From contig NC_088778.1 in assembly GCF_954871325.1 (NCBI RefSeq), forward strand, positions 29,435,120 to 29,499,119: a stretch of 64,000 nt of DNA. Reading direction: 5' to 3'. Both the position numbers and the translations under genes were made by a program. The DNA comes from Gordionus sp. m RMFG-2023 (taxonomy: Eukaryota > Nematomorpha > Gordioida > Chordodea > Parachordodidae). Shown in pieces: positions 48,411 to 59,567 of this stretch. Each line of letters starts with the position of its first letter. Within the stretch, counting starts at the first letter, position 1. The notes under the pieces are model-generated. The model was not told the DNA's origin and did no database searches. It saw only the letters and a list, made by a program, of their open reading frames with translations.

Positions 48411-48774
48411 ACAATTATTTAAAAGATTATTCTAAATTATATTTTAATCTTTTTATTTGTTGATTTGCAAGAATAGTATAAAAAAAAATTATTTTTGCGA
48501 AAAATATGGATATAGAACACTATAATATTCAGCCGAAGCAATGTTGGTATTATAATTAAATCTTAAATATTATAGGATGATGGAAAAAGATAACTTACTT
48601 AAATAATTATGAAGCATGTTATTACTAATTTGCGTAATTTGATCACTTTTAGATTCCAACGATGTGACGGACTCTTTTGTTTGCCATATGGAACAAGAAA
48701 AAGCATAAAAATCTTCGCAAGGATTTATGCTGTCATTAAAAGTATCTTCCTTTAAGCCACTTTTAGTAAAACAT

Positions 48775-51700
48775 TTTGGTTGAAATTTAAAATATTAAAA
48801 TGAGAATAATATTTTCTTAAATTTTATAGCGTATGATGTAAAAAATAATTTTAAATGGCTTGGAAAACAATTTACATAAAAAATATTGTACAATTTATAC
48901 CTTTCAACTAAATTAAACACAAAAAATAACATTTTTAAAGTAAATCTAATTTGAGAATTTTAAAATACAACCAGAAATTAATAAATATGATTTAAAGCAG
49001 CTTGTGATGAGAAATACTGTAATATATTTCTGGAAATTTCAAGAAGAACTTTGAAAAAATATTTCTCAATTTAAATAAAGGTGCGTTGATATCTCATTTT
49101 AATATAGTTTTTGTGTTGGCAAATACTATTTTTTTTCAACTTAAAATAATTTTTTTTGGTGCTTCTTATAAATGTTTAAAAATACGATTTTATCGGAAAT
49201 GTGTTCCACATCTCTATGAATTTCAGATATACTTGCCATTAAAACATTAGTCATTTAAAATTTTTATAATATTTTAATCACATCCACATAATTCTTTTCA
49301 TAATAATTAGAAATATATTCTTTAATTTTTTAAGCACAACAGACCTTATAAATAAAATCTATAAAGGTATATATCTTTTAAGTAATAAAAAAAATAAACA
49401 TACTTTTAGTGTAGTTAAACGGCTCGATTTAAGCTTAGACATTTAGGAATCAACTTAAAATACTGGCGTAAATTTTTAAGGCCTTTATTTTTTTACTGGG
49501 CATTTTAATATTATTTTTTAAAAGTTGAACATATTAAATTTGTTCACCCTATTACCTTCCTACATACTTAAAAATAAGAAAATAATCTTTTATGCATAAA
49601 AAATGCATTGATATTTAAAATATAACAATTCCTTAACTTTAGCACCTATTTAAAATTTAATATGATTGTTCAAGAAGTTTACGATTAAATTAAAAAGGTC
49701 TTATTTGATTAAGAGGTAGAACATTAAGATAAAGAAAGAGCTAAACACCAGAATAAGTGTTAGACAGGGATAAAGAAAAAAAAATATTATTTATTATAAT
49801 TAAGAATAATTCAAATTTGTTTATTCAAAATGATTTTAAAAATGGAAGTTTTACACTGGTTATACCTGGTAATCCCTTAACTTTAGCATCTAGTGGGAAG
49901 ATAAAAATATATTTTTTTAAAATTTAATATTATTATTCAACAAGTTTGCGATTAAATTAGAATGTATTAATTATAAAAATATTATTAAATACTCTCGAGG
50001 AAATCTGATTGTTAAATTAAAGAAAATGTGTAAACATTATGGAAAATATGCATACAGTCAAAGCTTAATTTGGTCATGGCTGAGACTAAGATTTCTGTCC
50101 AACTTAAACAGTTTCCCAATTTAGCAAGTTTTTTTTTTAAAGAAAGACATTTTACACATCTGTTAAATTCAAAGTTTAGCAAAAAGAGAGAGATTATGTT
50201 CAGCCTAATAATATTCACAATATGAAAATAATTCAACTTTAATTATCCCCTAAGTGGCATAATAGCTTAAAAAATTTGTATTCTGGAATAAGATATTTTT
50301 CATATTCTTCACATTTGCCTTATTAATTCCAATGATATTTGCTTTATAAAAATTAAATGAATCTAAGGTTATTTAATATTTCAATTTGGGCGCTGAAGAT
50401 AGTTCTTTCTATTAACCTGTTGATAATTTTTACCATGGTCTATTACGAAAAACTTTCCCTCCTCTTTTGATTATACTAACACCATCAAAAAAAACATTTT
50501 TGATAAATTTTTAAATTTTGATTTTAAAAACCAATTATTTTAGAAGAATTCTACTTGTCTAGTAATATGTCTCTTCCTTCTAAATGTATTAATTGTTCTT
50601 TATTTGATTTAAAGGGGACACCATTTTTTACATTGTAGATATTTCAAAGATGCTCACGGCATACAAGTAATTTAATCTCAAAAGCTCTTAAAAGGGCCAG
50701 CATCCCAAATAACATAGGCCCAATGAAACTTTAAATATTTTAATTTTTACGAAAATATTTTTTGTTAAAGAATAAAAAAATATATAATATAAAAAAAAAA
50801 AAAATTATATCAAAATTATTTTTAAATTTGTTATCGTGTTTTTCTTGAATAAAAAATATTTACGAAAATAAAAATAAAAAAAATTTAACGAAAAAATGGT
50901 AGAATTGAGAAATGAAAGACTCTCGATTAGGTTAAATGATTGATAGTTATGATTTGTAGTTATAACTGAAATCCTTGCTAGTTTAAAATTGAATCAAATT
51001 ATTATTCTTTACTATATAATTATATATAATCTTATTTTTTTTATAAAAAATATACCATTTATATTTCCTAAGATAAATTGCATAATTTCAATATTTTTTA
51101 TAAAGTAAATAATTTGTATAAAAATGGAAATATTTAAATTAAAGAGCCTAAATAATCTTTGGCAATTTTCAAAAGTTAGGTTAAAATATATTTTGAAGAA
51201 AAAGGGAACATATTGATAAACCTAAAAAATATCAACAATTTAATTCTTATTAAATTTTACAAAAAATTTGTTGTTTAATATTTTATTGTAATGATATTTT
51301 TATTTTACATGTTTTAAATATATGGTCTAGCCTGGGTAAACCGGATGACACGCCATTTTGTAAAAAGAAAAAAAATTTATGAAAGAAAACCAAAATGGCG
51401 TATTATCAGCTGATTTGTATTAAACGATGCTTCAAAAATGCATTTTAATTATCCGGTAATTTTATTATATACCATTGAGAAGGATTCACTTAATTAAAAT
51501 AGACAGAAATGAACAAAAAATTATTAATTACCTCCATTCTTTCCTTTTACTTTTTTTTTTAAAAAAAAGAACTAATATAACGTGTAATATTTTCTCTAAA
51601 TGGAAGCTAATTTTGAAAAATAAAATAACATTTTAAATCCACTAGAAAAAAAAACTTAACAAATAATCAGAAATAAATTAGATTTCTATTTTCTCGATTT

Positions 51701-52370
51701 AAATTATATTATAAAAAATGGGGAATTCAAAATATAATTCACCTGAAATTATAAATTTTAATATAAATAAAAGAAAGACAATTTTAATGATAACAGGGAA
51801 ATAATATATAATTAGAGATTAAATAAAATAATTAAAATAAATTTAACTTTGGGCTAATAGATCAACCACAAACAAGCACATCAGAATTAGAAAATTTAAT
51901 TTAGAATTCATTGTATAAAATTTTTTAAAGGAATATTTCAATTTTTACGAAAATACTTCATTTTTTTATTTTAAAAAACAAAATTTATAAATTTAAAAAA
52001 TAAAAATTATATCAAAATTATGTCTGAATTTGTTTTTGTGTTTATCGAGCAGAAAAAAAGCATCCTATATTATACAAAAAAATAACAAAACAATAAAATT
52101 AAAAATAATCATCATTTTCTAACTATCTATCTATCTTTCTTTCAAAGGGGGGGGGAAGTGGGTAAAAGTATCTTGAGGTATAAAGGATAAATCTGGAGCT
52201 CGTTGCCTAAAAATAAAAACCTTTTTTTTTTTACTTCCACGAATAAGTTAAATTCTAGGACGAGATCTCTGACCAAAATTATAATTTTTAAGTTTCAATT
52301 CACTACTTTGGGACTTGAATGACAGTTGAGATTATGATTGAGTAATCAATTTTATCTAAGGTCAATTAAT
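48775..52370. other. no supported gene; degenerate direct repeats
   Basis: Two loosely repeated blocks are visible. CCTTAACTTTAGCA(C/T)CTA and AAGTTT(A/G)CGATTAAATTA recur at about 49630-49690 and 49873-49960. ACGAAAATA, an A/T tract and TTATATCAAAATTAT recur at about 50750-50880 and 51950-52060. Near 51350-51410, ACGCCATTTTG and CAAAATGGCGT form an 11-bp hairpin stem. A minus-strand frame near 49257 (MTNVLMASISEIHRDVEHI) could be a small exon, but I cannot connect it to the M13 gene. Confidence 0.35.
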
Positions 52371-52373
52371 CAG

Positions 52374-53269
52374 GAGGGGACCCTTACTCTGAACCTAGAA
52401 ATTCAGGATATTCGATCAAGGAATTTGCTAAGAGTTTTGACACAGGTGATTTGTACACGTATAAAATATATGGCTAGGTATGTTGAAGAAATTTATCATG
52501 GCAATATTTTATTTTTTTAAAAGAAGAACAAATATGTGTCTTTAACAATACGAGTTTAACTAAGTAAATTTTATTTTTTTTCTAGAAGTTTGGTCTTGTT
52601 AACTTATCGACATAAAGAAATTCGGAAATAAAGCGTTTGCTTCCTTTGAGTAGATAGTTTATCTCTTTGCCTTGACATCTTAAGGGTAAACAGTATGAAT
52701 TATATTTAGAATAATTCATCAATTCTTAAGATGGAAAGAGGTGCGAGCGATGATTATTTTGATCTCCTATCTTACCCTGCATTCACAGTCAGCGCAAATT
52801 TTCGGCTAATTATACATAAATACAGCATTTTTTGTATACTTGGCCACGAATTCATGCTAACTATAAATGTATGGTTAAGCTAATTATAACCCGCTAGCTA
52901 AGAATTTTGTCTGCATTGATTTTTTTTTAGCTAGATCCTTCAACACATATCTATCTTTGCTCTCTCGATCGGATGAATTTATAAAAATTAAAAAACAATT
53001 CTACCCTCAGAATATATCCTTTTGTTGTCAATCAATATAAGAGGGTTTTTAGAAAATGTTGCCAACTCCTTTATAAAAAGTTGAGAAAGAAAATAAAATT
53101 CTCACGCGAAGTAGTGACCCTGGATTTTAAATTTAGCAATATATAATCTACTCTACCTTATTCATTTTTATTTATAATAATATTTTTGAATATTATAAAT
53201 ATCTTAGTAAAGGAGAGCGGCCTTCAGTTGGAAGGAGACTTTAAGTTAGTGGAGGGTCATCATCGCAGA
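52374..53269 (+). other. two compatible short exon-like pieces, unrecognised
   Basis: 52374-52445 (72 bp; acceptor AATCAG, donor CAG/GTGATT) encodes GTLTLNLEIQDIRSRNLLRV with flanks. 53213-53269 (57 bp; acceptor GTAAAG, donor AGA/GTAATG) encodes ESGLQLEGDFKLVEGHHRR. Both are phase 0 at each side and could join. A third stretch at about 53536-53600 reads VSFRDVEMDFELQGTYIT but in a phase that does not fit. Composition is protein-like, but nothing identifies a family and no start or stop is tied in. Confidence 0.25.
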
Positions 53270-53934
53270 GTAATGGATTTGTGAATGTTAATTTATTATA
53301 TTTTGTATACTAGTAAACTAAATATCTATATTTTAACGTGGTCAAAAGTTTATAAAATAAATACTAGCTATTGTTTTTTAGATATTTTAAAATAGTAGTA
53401 ATTAATAAACTAATAAAATATTTTCTTTTTTATTGAATTAAAATTAATTAAGTTCGCTTAAGATCAAGCCAACTCTAACATGCGCTTTAAAAAATATTTC
53501 CTAATCAGAAATGGTTTATAAAAAATATTTAACAGGGGTTTCTTTCCGAGATGTGGAAATGGACTTTGAGCTTCAGGGCACATATATAACGTATTTAAAC
53601 ATTATATGAAATTCTAATAAATATAAAAATATTCAGATTCGATTTTATTTTATCATTATAATAAAGAGAGAGAAATAATCATTAACCCTTTATTGCTTTT
53701 CCTTGAAAATAATTTACTACTTTATTGCGAAAATTTGATAATGATCTAGCTCTGCATTTATTTAATATAAAATAAAAAAACATTATATAATTTTATTTTT
53801 TAATATCTGTAAACAAAAAAAAATGAACAAAAACCGGAAATAATTGTTTTTTTTAGTTTAACGAAAATTAATTTTTTATATAAAAATTAGCTAAGCTATA
53901 TAGTATATCAGAGATTTGCAGAGGTACCATTTGC

Positions 53935-54230
53935 ACGACAAGGCCCCGATTTTTTTTTCAAAAATTATTTGCGCTCGGCCCGGTCCGAGTTTTATATTTT
54001 AAGGCCCTTTCCGGCCCGGATTTTTTTCTAAAAAAAATTTTCAGGCCCGGCCCATTTAAAAAAAAATATATTATATTTATTTTTGATTTTTATAGCTAAT
54101 AATGGCGATTTCAAATATTTGGTTTTAAAATATACGGCCCGGCCCGATTTTTTTTGAAAAAATATTTTCAGACCCGGCCCTGGTATATTTTAAAAAAAAA
54201 ATAAGGCTCGGCCTGGTTAGATGAAGGATA
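53935..54230. mobile_element. GGCCCGG-rich hAT-like subterminal remnant
   Basis: Repeated strings GGCCCGGCCC(A/G), CCGGCCCGGATTTTTTT and GGCTCGGCC, separated by T- and A-runs, stand out sharply from the AT background. Such motif-rich blocks are typical of hAT ends. Clear tips and a target duplication were not found. Confidence 0.4.
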
Positions 54231-55515
54231 AAATATATTGCTTTAAGAATTAATACTTTTATTATAGACCCATTATAATACAATGATATTGCGGATCATG
54301 ACCAAATATATATATATTGCAAACAAATCATAAATAATTTTCCAAATTAAAACTTTCTTTTAAAAGGATTAGACATTCTCAGCAAATTCATATTCATACC
54401 AAATGAGGAGGTTTTTGATCGAATTCATGGTTTAAAAAATAACTCTTTTTATATTCACAATATTTTGATGGTTCGCATATTAGAGCTCAAATAATTTAAG
54501 TTATTCTTTTTTAAAATTTATGAAAGGAGTACTTGTATAATTTTAAAAGATAATGGAAAAACAGAGTTAGGCCCAGGTTTTGGTTTCGTTCACATCCATA
54601 TAAAATTCTGTTATGTGGACGCTGTATATATTAAATTTATCCGCCCTGCCGACCTGTCCTACAATTCGAGTTCAAAAAATCTGATCATATTTAATCTTTA
54701 TTAGAATATCTCTCGTTGCCATATTTGTGTTTATTCGTATTAATGGTGGATTAATAAGATTCAGGCCCATGTAAACAGGTAGGGGGAAGGCATATTTCAA
54801 GATAAATTATATATATTTTTTTAGTACATAATTTTTTATATTTAATTATTTTTATATTCTTCGCCGCGATTTCACATTTGTTCCTAATGAGTAATTATAT
54901 GATAGGTGTAAATAAAATGTCTTATACAAAATTAAATCTAAGATTAAGAGACATATGCCCCTTTATAAAGTGGAATGTGTTTATTATAGAAAACAATATA
55001 AAAATTGACCGCTCTCATCATATACTCTTTATTAGTTTCATTTTGTGATGAGAGGTGGTTTATTTAAAAACGTTAACATAACACAGTAAATATGAATAAA
55101 TAATTGTGTAGAATAAATAATAAATCATTATCAAGCTATGCAATCTAAATGAAGTATGCAAAAACCCAAAACCATCAATCTAACAATGTTTTATTAATAA
55201 GAGGGTAAAAAAAATTTAAAAATTCAAATATTTGATTCATCAGCACGCGAAGGAGAAATCTCTAGTTGAACCGTCATTATTAACGAATAAGCTACCATGT
55301 ATTAGGCAACTATAATTTATTGTGATAAAAAATAATTGCATATTTATTACAGATTTATTCAACAAAATATTATTTAGAATAAATGAATTCAATAAATATT
55401 AAAAGTGTACATATCATTATATATTATTTATATTTTTGACCTTATTTTATAAATCATATTTATTATAGTATTTAAAATTCATATTAATATCAAATATATC
55501 CTGGTTTAATATTCT
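54231..55515. other. AT-rich spacer, no gene seen
   Basis: About 54560-54790 is mildly GC-richer (CCGCCCTGCCGACCTGTCC) without a readable frame or terminus. Confidence 0.35.
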
Positions 55516-55523
55516 ATTAAGCA

Positions 55524-55650
55524 CAGGGGCAGACTGGCCATAAGACGAAGTAGGCATTTTGCCAACGAGGCCGCGTGAAAATATCGATTTTTAAAGCCTA
55601 TAAGAGGAAAATATCAAATAAGAGGCCGATTAGAAAAAAATAATAGTATT
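55524..55650. mobile_element. one end of a hAT-like element
   Basis: CAGGGGCAGACTGGCCATA at 55524 is the tip sequence typical of hAT families (CAGGGGCGGACTGGCC). It is followed by GGCCGCGTGAAAAT and AGAGGCCGATTAG. No opposite end was found to the right, so its extent is unknown. Confidence 0.5.
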
Positions 55651-56659
55651 ATGTTCACATTTCTCTTATTATTTATTTATTTTTAATGATATCTCTATTA
55701 TTTGTATAACACATTATTTGAGAATTATCATTTTAATGCATAAAATATCAATAACATCGCTTGAGGCTACCATGTGTTTCTTTGTTTTTTTTCAAATGAA
55801 GTGAAAACGTTTCCGTTTGAATAGAGTGAAAGCTAAGTTTTGATTAATTTATTACATTACATTTTTATACATTGATTTATTGTAGAAATAATAGAACCAA
55901 CATTTATGATTATTTCTTGTTCTTAATTCATTGAAATTAAATAAAACCCAGTTATAAAATTTTAATAAAATAAATTTTTGATCAATTTGATTTTCTAATG
56001 TTTTTTTTTTTTAAATTATTTTATTACTAAACGAACACAGATTTTTAAAATCTTACCTAATATTTGGATTACAACTATTTACTTATCATTTGCATAAATT
56101 TTCAGTAAAATTTATTGTACATATAATGAACTTTATACAACTATTTTTACACTTATTTTATATGATCATTAAATTGAGATATATGTAAAATATCAAAAGT
56201 AAACAACTTATTTATATTTCATAACTAGTAATGTTTTTTTATAATTAATTTTATAAAAATATTTATTTGAATTTCCAGTTCAAATCTTGATTTTTTTAGA
56301 CATAAGTTATAAATTACTTATAGTATATGTTTTATGTTATGAAAAGATAACCTAACATGATGACTTTATTGCCTTATATTAAAATAAAATTCTAAAAAAA
56401 TTTATATTAAATTTAATTTTACACTTATCTTGTTTATATTTATAATGAGTAAATGTACACAATGTATTATTTTTAGTAATTGATATATTTTTAAATATCA
56501 TGCTTATAAATGCCAAAAGGTAATTTAAAGGTTGAGCTGAAAAATTAAGAGAAAAATGCTGGTCGTCTCAAAGTAGCTGGTGCTGATCCAAAACAAATTA
56601 AATTATCTATCTGTGATAAATCAATAACAAGTATATCTAATACTATTACTTCATGTTAA

Positions 56660-56990
56660 AAAAACTATTTTTTTAGGAATATCAACAATTGCCTCTCATT
56701 TACATCTACCTGAAACAACTACATTGTCTGCAACATCTTCATTTATTATTGCATAAGTTCAATCATTGCTAAACCCACCTAAAACTATATTATCCGCCAT
56801 TACAGCAGATAAATCATTCACATACCCAGAAAATACATTATTTCCAGTTACAGCAATTCCATCTTTATTATCCTCATACTTGTCAGAAGGAACTACATCA
56901 ATAATGTTCAGATATTTTACAAAATGGATTATTGATATCGGAAACAATTTCACCGTGGATATGAATATTAACGTCTCATTCATCTGACAA
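56660..56990 (-). pseudogene. decayed frame of unknown origin
   Basis: The minus strand reads DVVPSDKYEDNKDGIAVTGN, then NDLSAVMADNIVLGGFS, meets one in-frame TGA at 56757-56759, and continues NEDVADNVVVSG. The repeated V.DN.V..G pattern suggests an internally repetitive protein, but I do not recognise it. A plus-strand frame over the same bases looks less protein-like. Confidence 0.3.
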
Positions 56991-57061
56991 TTTCATTATC
57001 TATTCTTATAAAGCCCTCCCTTCCCTTCCCTGATATATCTGATTAAATCGGTTATAACAAG

Positions 57062-57490
57062 ATGGACCTCTTTATGAAATTAATAGCCTTATTACGGAGA
57101 ATAGCCAATTTGACGAATCTTGTGATAAATCCAAATCGCAGAGATTTACAGATAATGACAAGTCGTTCATAGATATTTTGTATGGTTAGAGTTAATTGAA
57201 AAATATAATTTATTTATATTATTTTTCAATTTTAGAATATTTGGGATACTTCATACTCACTATAATTATTATAATATAATAAACCTAAAAAATGCTTTAA
57301 ATAATTTTAAGTTTTGTAAACCACTTATTAATGCAATCCTGCAAAACATAGATAAAAGGCCTACAGTTGAAATATTGCTTATAATTTATGTTTTGTTTAT
57401 ATTTATTTTCAATAGATTAGAACACATCTGCAAAGAAGATTATTTTTTAAGAACAATAATTCGCCCTCTATTTAAATATTAGAGGTCAAC
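57062..57490 (+). other. exon-like stretches of an unrecognised plus-strand gene
   Basis: 57062-57184 is 123 bp between AACAAG and a donor G/GTTAGAG. It is phase 1 at both ends and encodes PLYEINSLITENSQFDESCD followed by a Lys/Ser/Asp-rich tail. At about 57288-57476 the plus strand is open as KPLINAILQNIDKRPTVEIL and on to a TAG. The RPTVEIL piece resembles subdomain XI of protein kinases (RPT...LL), but nothing upstream looks like a kinase, so that may be chance. An acceptor CTACAG just before VEIL would join to the first exon in phase 1. Confidence 0.3.
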
Positions 57491-57633
57491 GATTGAAAAA
57501 AAATATTTTGACACAAAAAACGTAGACTTTTATTTCTCACATACCATATTTTGATAAAGATAAAAAAATTTGATGAGGATCTGAATGAAGATTCCTTTGA
57601 AGATGATCGCTTTTTTAAAAATAAGTATTATTC

Positions 57634-58995
57634 CAGGGATCCAAACCAAACCTGAACCATTAAACCGCTAAAAACCTGTATTTTTTATCGAACCTAAACC
57701 GAACCTAAACCACTAAAATAATTTCTAGCCGAATCTTAACCGAACCGCTAAAATGCCTCTTAACTGGTACGAGCCTTATGATTTTATGCCTATAAAATAA
57801 TATGCAAATTATTACTATATTGTTAAAATTTTAATTATATTCGAATTGTATGAAAGATTATTAGCAATCACATTTGATTGATAAGTGTCAGTCATAATTT
57901 TTATAAAGTATAGTATATTGCCATTTTACAGCATTTTTTAAATATTTTAAGCTTATAAATTATAATGCCTAGAGAAAATTAAATCCAATATATAAATTAT
58001 TTATATATAGTATCATAAATGACACATCAAAATGTAATATCACTGATTGTTAAATAAATATGAATCATAAATTTTGAGCTTTACAAAAAAAAAATCACCC
58101 TCTAGAATTTGATAAAATTAACAAAATATCACAATAAAAGCCTAGTAAAATAGAAAAGTTTAAGATGTCATCAAGCCAACAGATGATAGAAGAAGCATTA
58201 AAAAAACAAACAATATCAGTAAAACTAAATAAAAAAAAATAATCGATGATTGTACTGAGTTGGTCACTTTTAATAGCAGACCATTCAAATTAATCGATGA
58301 TAGTTTTAAAAAAATTCTTGATCCTTATTAGAAGCCGTGGGTAAAATTAAAATTAATTCTCAAAATATCTAATCTAATGTTGCAGAATATAAGCCTTAAG
58401 TATTTGGTAATATATAATCAAAGAAATAAATATTATAGGTAATTTTTCTAAAAAACCTAAGTTAAATAAAACTATGAATATTTTAAACTATTAGAGAAAT
58501 CAGAGTAATCGATGCCCAGAATTATGTAAATTGTTTGATATCATACTGGCAGTGCCAGCTACCCAAGTTAGTGTGGAAAGGTTTTTCAACCATTAAATTT
58601 ATATTATCTCTTTATAGATGTAATTTGAGTGAGAACGAATCTTGAAAATATATTAATTGTGCGGCCTAATAAAAAATTTTAAGTAAATAAAGTTAAATAT
58701 TGTTCATAGTAAAATTAATTGATTTGTATGATTTATAATTTAAATATTATTTTATAATCTGCAATTAATAAAAAGGAAGGTTTTATGTATGTTTTTTATT
58801 TTAATGATGAAATAAAAAAAATATACCTCCCTATACATAATTAAAATGTAGATTTAAATACAAAAATATTCAAACCAAAGGTTCGAACCGAACCGATATA
58901 TTTATTTTTTACGAACCTAACCTGAACCTTGACCGTTATTTTTATCCGAACCTGAACCTGAACCGAACCGGTATTTGTTTCGGCTTGGATCCCTA
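57634..58995 (+). mobile_element. hAT transposon with terminal repeats and transposase relic
   Basis: Tips CAGGGATCCAAACC at 57634 and the complement of TAGGGATCCAAGCC at 58995. The 8-bp flanks TATTATTC (57626-57633) and GATTATTC (58996-59003) differ by one base. AACC(G/T)AACC motifs crowd both ends. At about 58546-58590 the plus strand encodes LAVPATQVSVERFF, the hAT dimerisation-domain signature, followed by stops. This is an internally deleted, inactive element. It is probably not very old, as its ends are still recognisable. Confidence 0.85.
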
Positions 58996-59567
58996 GATTA
59001 TTCTGTAATTTTTTATAAATTTCCTAAATAAAAATTTCTATTTATTAAATATAATAGATCTCTGCGTCAGTTGTTATGATTATCTGAACAAAATTTTGAA
59101 AATCAATAAAATATCTTATCTTATAATATATTATTTAAGTAAAATTTAATTTATTGTATTAAATATAAGAAGAAAAAAATTATTATAAAAATATCTCATC
59201 TTATAATTTATTATTTTTGTATACTTTTATTTTATATTATAAATAGGAAATCTTTGTGTATAATACAAAATTTTTGAAGTAACGAACGCGTTACGTTTTG
59301 AATAGTCACGCCTTCCCTTTATTACAAAATAAAGATAACGAAGTAACGCGTTTCTTTTTTTGAAGTAACGTTTATAGTAGTATAATAAATGATTAAAATT
59401 CCAAAAAAAAATTGAATCCAAATCTTCAAGAAACAAAATGTTTAAAACCCCAAACACCTGATCTGAACCAATATTAATTTTTAAACCCGATCCTAAACCA
59501 TAACTATAATATGGCAAAAATGATATCTATTTTGATTATAGGATGGTTAGTAGCACTTGATCTCTTT

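Larger units (their letters stand above)
36989..48760 (-). pseudogene. M13 (neprilysin-like) metallopeptidase gene, copy 1
   Basis: M13 enzymes are zinc ectopeptidases. Exons read rightmost first: about 48760-48599 (NPCEDFYAFSCSIWQ, the family start); 47935-47400; 47348-47272; 47046-46917 (IVLIKNIEYFERLQNLI); 46843-46630 (YLMYSVLREWILFLPHKY); 45818-45738 (VWLDSFSRKALINK); 45098-44959; 43854-43749 (NADYDSGKNQI, equivalent to NAYY....N.I); 41551-41319 (zinc motif HEMFH); 41269-41204 (SENIADIGS with the third ligand Glu); 40946-40848 (ITSDQVFFMAYAQ); 40042-39975; and 37091-36989, ending in the family's C...C.LW-stop. Most junctions keep frame. Compared with copy 2, the zinc exon lost two bases just after HEMFHSLDAFGN and hits a stop, plus three more bases later. 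The enzyme would lack its third ligand, so this copy is probably dead unless the change is a sequencing error. A signal or membrane segment is not identified. Confidence 0.75.

Noticed and set aside
57300-57400. Calling a protein kinase from KPLINAILQNIDKRPTVEIL
   Set aside because: Only the RPT...L piece resembles kinase subdomain XI; no DFG, APE or HRD segments are found upstream.
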